Positions 62,703 to 64,000 of a stretch of DNA of 64,000 bases are shown piece after piece (position 1 is the first letter of the stretch; each line of letters starts with the position of its first letter). Position numbers and translations under genes: made by a program. Origin of the DNA: Streptomyces sp. ISL-11. GTDB taxonomy: Bacteria; Actinomycetota; Actinomycetes; Streptomycetales; Streptomycetaceae. The notes below the pieces were generated by a model that was given only the letters and a program-made list of their open reading frames with translations, did not search any database and was not told the DNA's origin. The DNA lies in the NCBI RefSeq assembly GCF_018614525.1, contig NZ_JAGGOL010000034.1, positions 27,749 to 91,748 of the forward strand, written 5' to 3'.

Positions 62703-64000
62703 GTGGCCTTGACCCAGCTACCGCCGACGGCGTCGGCGTCAACGGCCCACGAAGGCATCCTCCGGCGGCAGTCGGCACGGGAATCGGCGGCCCGCACCTA
62801 CGCACGCTCGCTGCCCATCGTGCCGGTGCGCGCCCGGGGGCTGACGATCGAGGGAGCCGACGGGCGGCGCTACCTCGACTGCCTCTCGGGGGCCGGTTCG
62901 CTGGCGCTGGGCCACAACCACCCGGTCGTGCTCGAAGCCATCCGCGCCGTCCTCGACTCGGGCGCGCCGCTGCACGTACTGGACCTGGCGACCCCGGTGA
63001 AGGACGCCTTCACCAGCGAGCTGTTCGGCACGCTGCCGCCCGGACTGGCCGACTCCGCCCGCATCCAGTTCTGCGGGCCCGCCGGCACGGACGCCGTGGA
63101 GGCCGCCTTCAAGCTCGTCCGCACGGCCACGGGCCGGGACGGGCTGCTCGCCTTCACCGGCGCCTACCACGGGATGACGGAAGGAGCCCTGGCCGCCTCC
63201 GGCGCGGCACCGGGCGTGCGCGTGACCCGGCTGCCCTATCCGCAGGACTACCGCTGCCCGTTCGGCGTCGGCGGCGAGAGCGGTGCCCACCTGGCCGCGC
63301 GCTGGACCGAGAGCCTCCTGGACGACCCCGCCAGTGGCGTACGCGCTCCCGCCGGGATGGTCGTCGAGCCTGTGCAGGGTGAGGGCGGGGTGCTTCCCGC
63401 GCCCGACGGCTGGCTGCGCCGGATGCGCGCCCTCACCGCGGACCGCTCCATTCCGCTCATCGCCGACGAGGTACAGACCGGGGTGGGCCGGACCGGGGCG
63501 TTCTGGGCGGTCGAGCACAGCGGTGTCGTGCCCGACGTGATGGTGCTGTCCAAGGCCATCGGCGGCAGCCTCCCGCTGGCCGTCATCGTCTACCGCGCCG
63601 AACTCGACGCCTGGCGGCCCGGCGACCACGCCGGCACCTTCCGCGGCAACCAGCTCGCCATGGCGGCGGGCACCGCGACCCTGCGGTACGTCCGCGAGAA
63701 CGGCCTCGCCGCGCGCGCCGCGACCCTCGGCGAGCGCATGCTGCGCCGGCTGCGGGCCCTGGCGCGGGAGTGCGACTGCGTCGGCGACGTACGCGGGCGC
63801 GGGCTCATGATCGGCATCGAGTTCGTGCACCCCGAGGGCGCCGGGCGGTGCGGCGACCGGCCCGGTGGAATGGACGACCGCGGCGATGCCGGGCAGCCGG
63901 AGGCCGACCTGCTCGCGGACGGACTGTGGCTGGCGAGCGCCCGCCCGGACGCCCCGCCGGCCGACGGCTCCCGCACCGGCGGCGCCGAGCCGGACGGCGG
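62703..64000 (+). CDS. Diaminobutyrate-2-oxoglutarate aminotransferase-like protein (truncated by window edge)
   Basis: GTG at 62703 has GGGAGGACC upstream. The frame reads MALTQLPPTASASTAHEG and stays open to the window end, so the stop is not seen. Class III aminotransferase features: DCLSGAGSLALGHNHPVV, FCGPAGTDAVEAAFK, GAYHGMTEGALAASG, DEVQTGVGRTGAFW, and the PLP lysine in VLSKAIGGSLPLAV. In Streptomyces this gene starts a siderophore biosynthesis cluster (NIS-type) downstream of hflX; the siderophore synthetase genes would lie beyond the window. Confidence 0.88.
   Translation, partial: MALTQLPPTASASTAHEGILRRQSARESAARTYARSLPIVPVRARGLTIEGADGRRYLDCLSGAGSLALGHNHPVVLEAIRAVLDSGAPLHVLDLATPVKDAFTSELFGTLPPGLADSARIQFCGPAGTDAVEAAFKLVRTATGRDGLLAFTGAYHGMTEGALAASGAAPGVRVTRLPYPQDYRCPFGVGGESGAHLAARWTESLLDDPASGVRAPAGMVVEPVQGEGGVLPAPDGWLRRMRALTADRSIPLIADEVQTGVGRTGAFWAVEHSGVVPDVMVLSKAIGGSLPLAVIVYRAELDAWRPGDHAGTFRGNQLAMAAGTATLRYVRENGLAARAATLGERMLRRLRALARECDCVGDVRGRGLMIGIEFVHPEGAGRCGDRPGGMDDRGDAGQPEADLLADGLWLASARPDAPPADGSRTGGAEPDG

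Overview
The window is chromosomal DNA of a high-GC actinomycete, almost certainly Streptomyces. From about 49.6 kb onward it carries the conserved Streptomyces block miaB, small hypothetical gene, class III dioxygenase-like gene, miaA, dapF, relA/spoT-type gene, M1 peptidase, hflX, secreted protease and diaminobutyrate aminotransferase-like gene. At the left edge lie the 3' end of a hydroxymethylbilane synthase gene and a HAD phosphatase gene. Whether these two are core or accessory is unclear.
Between them, from about 1.0 to 49.5 kb, sits one temperate siphovirus prophage of roughly 48 kb. Its layout, left to right, is as follows. (1) A control region with few or no genes (1.4-2.2 kb) after an lsr2-like gene. 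(2) A rightward left arm of small genes (2.2-10.3 kb) with ArdA antirestriction protein, zinc-ribbon proteins and a DUF3987-type replication protein, and intrinsic terminators between several gene groups. (3) A leftward late operon (35.5 down to 10.4 kb): HNH nuclease, small and large terminase, portal, scaffold, capsid, connectors, major tail protein, G/GT chaperones, tape measure, tail proteins, endolysin and holin-like genes. (4) A rightward HTH gene, then a leftward cargo pair (IclR-type regulator plus zinc-less alcohol dehydrogenase/quinone reductase). (5) A rightward replication arm (38.6-47.0 kb): Cas4/RecB-like nuclease, DnaB/RecA-like ATPase, resolvase-like nuclease, CHC2 and TOPRIM primase parts, DUF3310, phosphoesterase, sigma-like protein and family A DNA polymerase. 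(6) A leftward winged-helix/HTH protein facing a rightward large serine integrase at the miaB end.
The prophage looks decaying. The terminase large subunit has a 7-nt insertion inside its Walker A motif. A Gp37-like tail gene is off by one base. The major tail protein appears to begin at ATA. A 1.5-kb IS5-type element carrying an unusual secreted glycine-rich passenger gene lies between portal and scaffold. The integrase and replication arm look intact, so the element could still integrate or excise while being unable to package DNA.
Two dispersed repeat families stand out. A 15-bp near-palindrome (GGTTGWCCRGTAACC) occurs seven times, all in one orientation and only in rightward early regions, like the stoperators of some actinophages. 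An AT-rich 14-mer (AATTAATTCATTCA and its complement) occurs eight times at gene or module junctions. A 23-bp inverted operator pair upstream of the dehydrogenase/IclR cargo suggests a self-regulated lysogenic-conversion operon. All product names rest on reading the translations; no database search was run.
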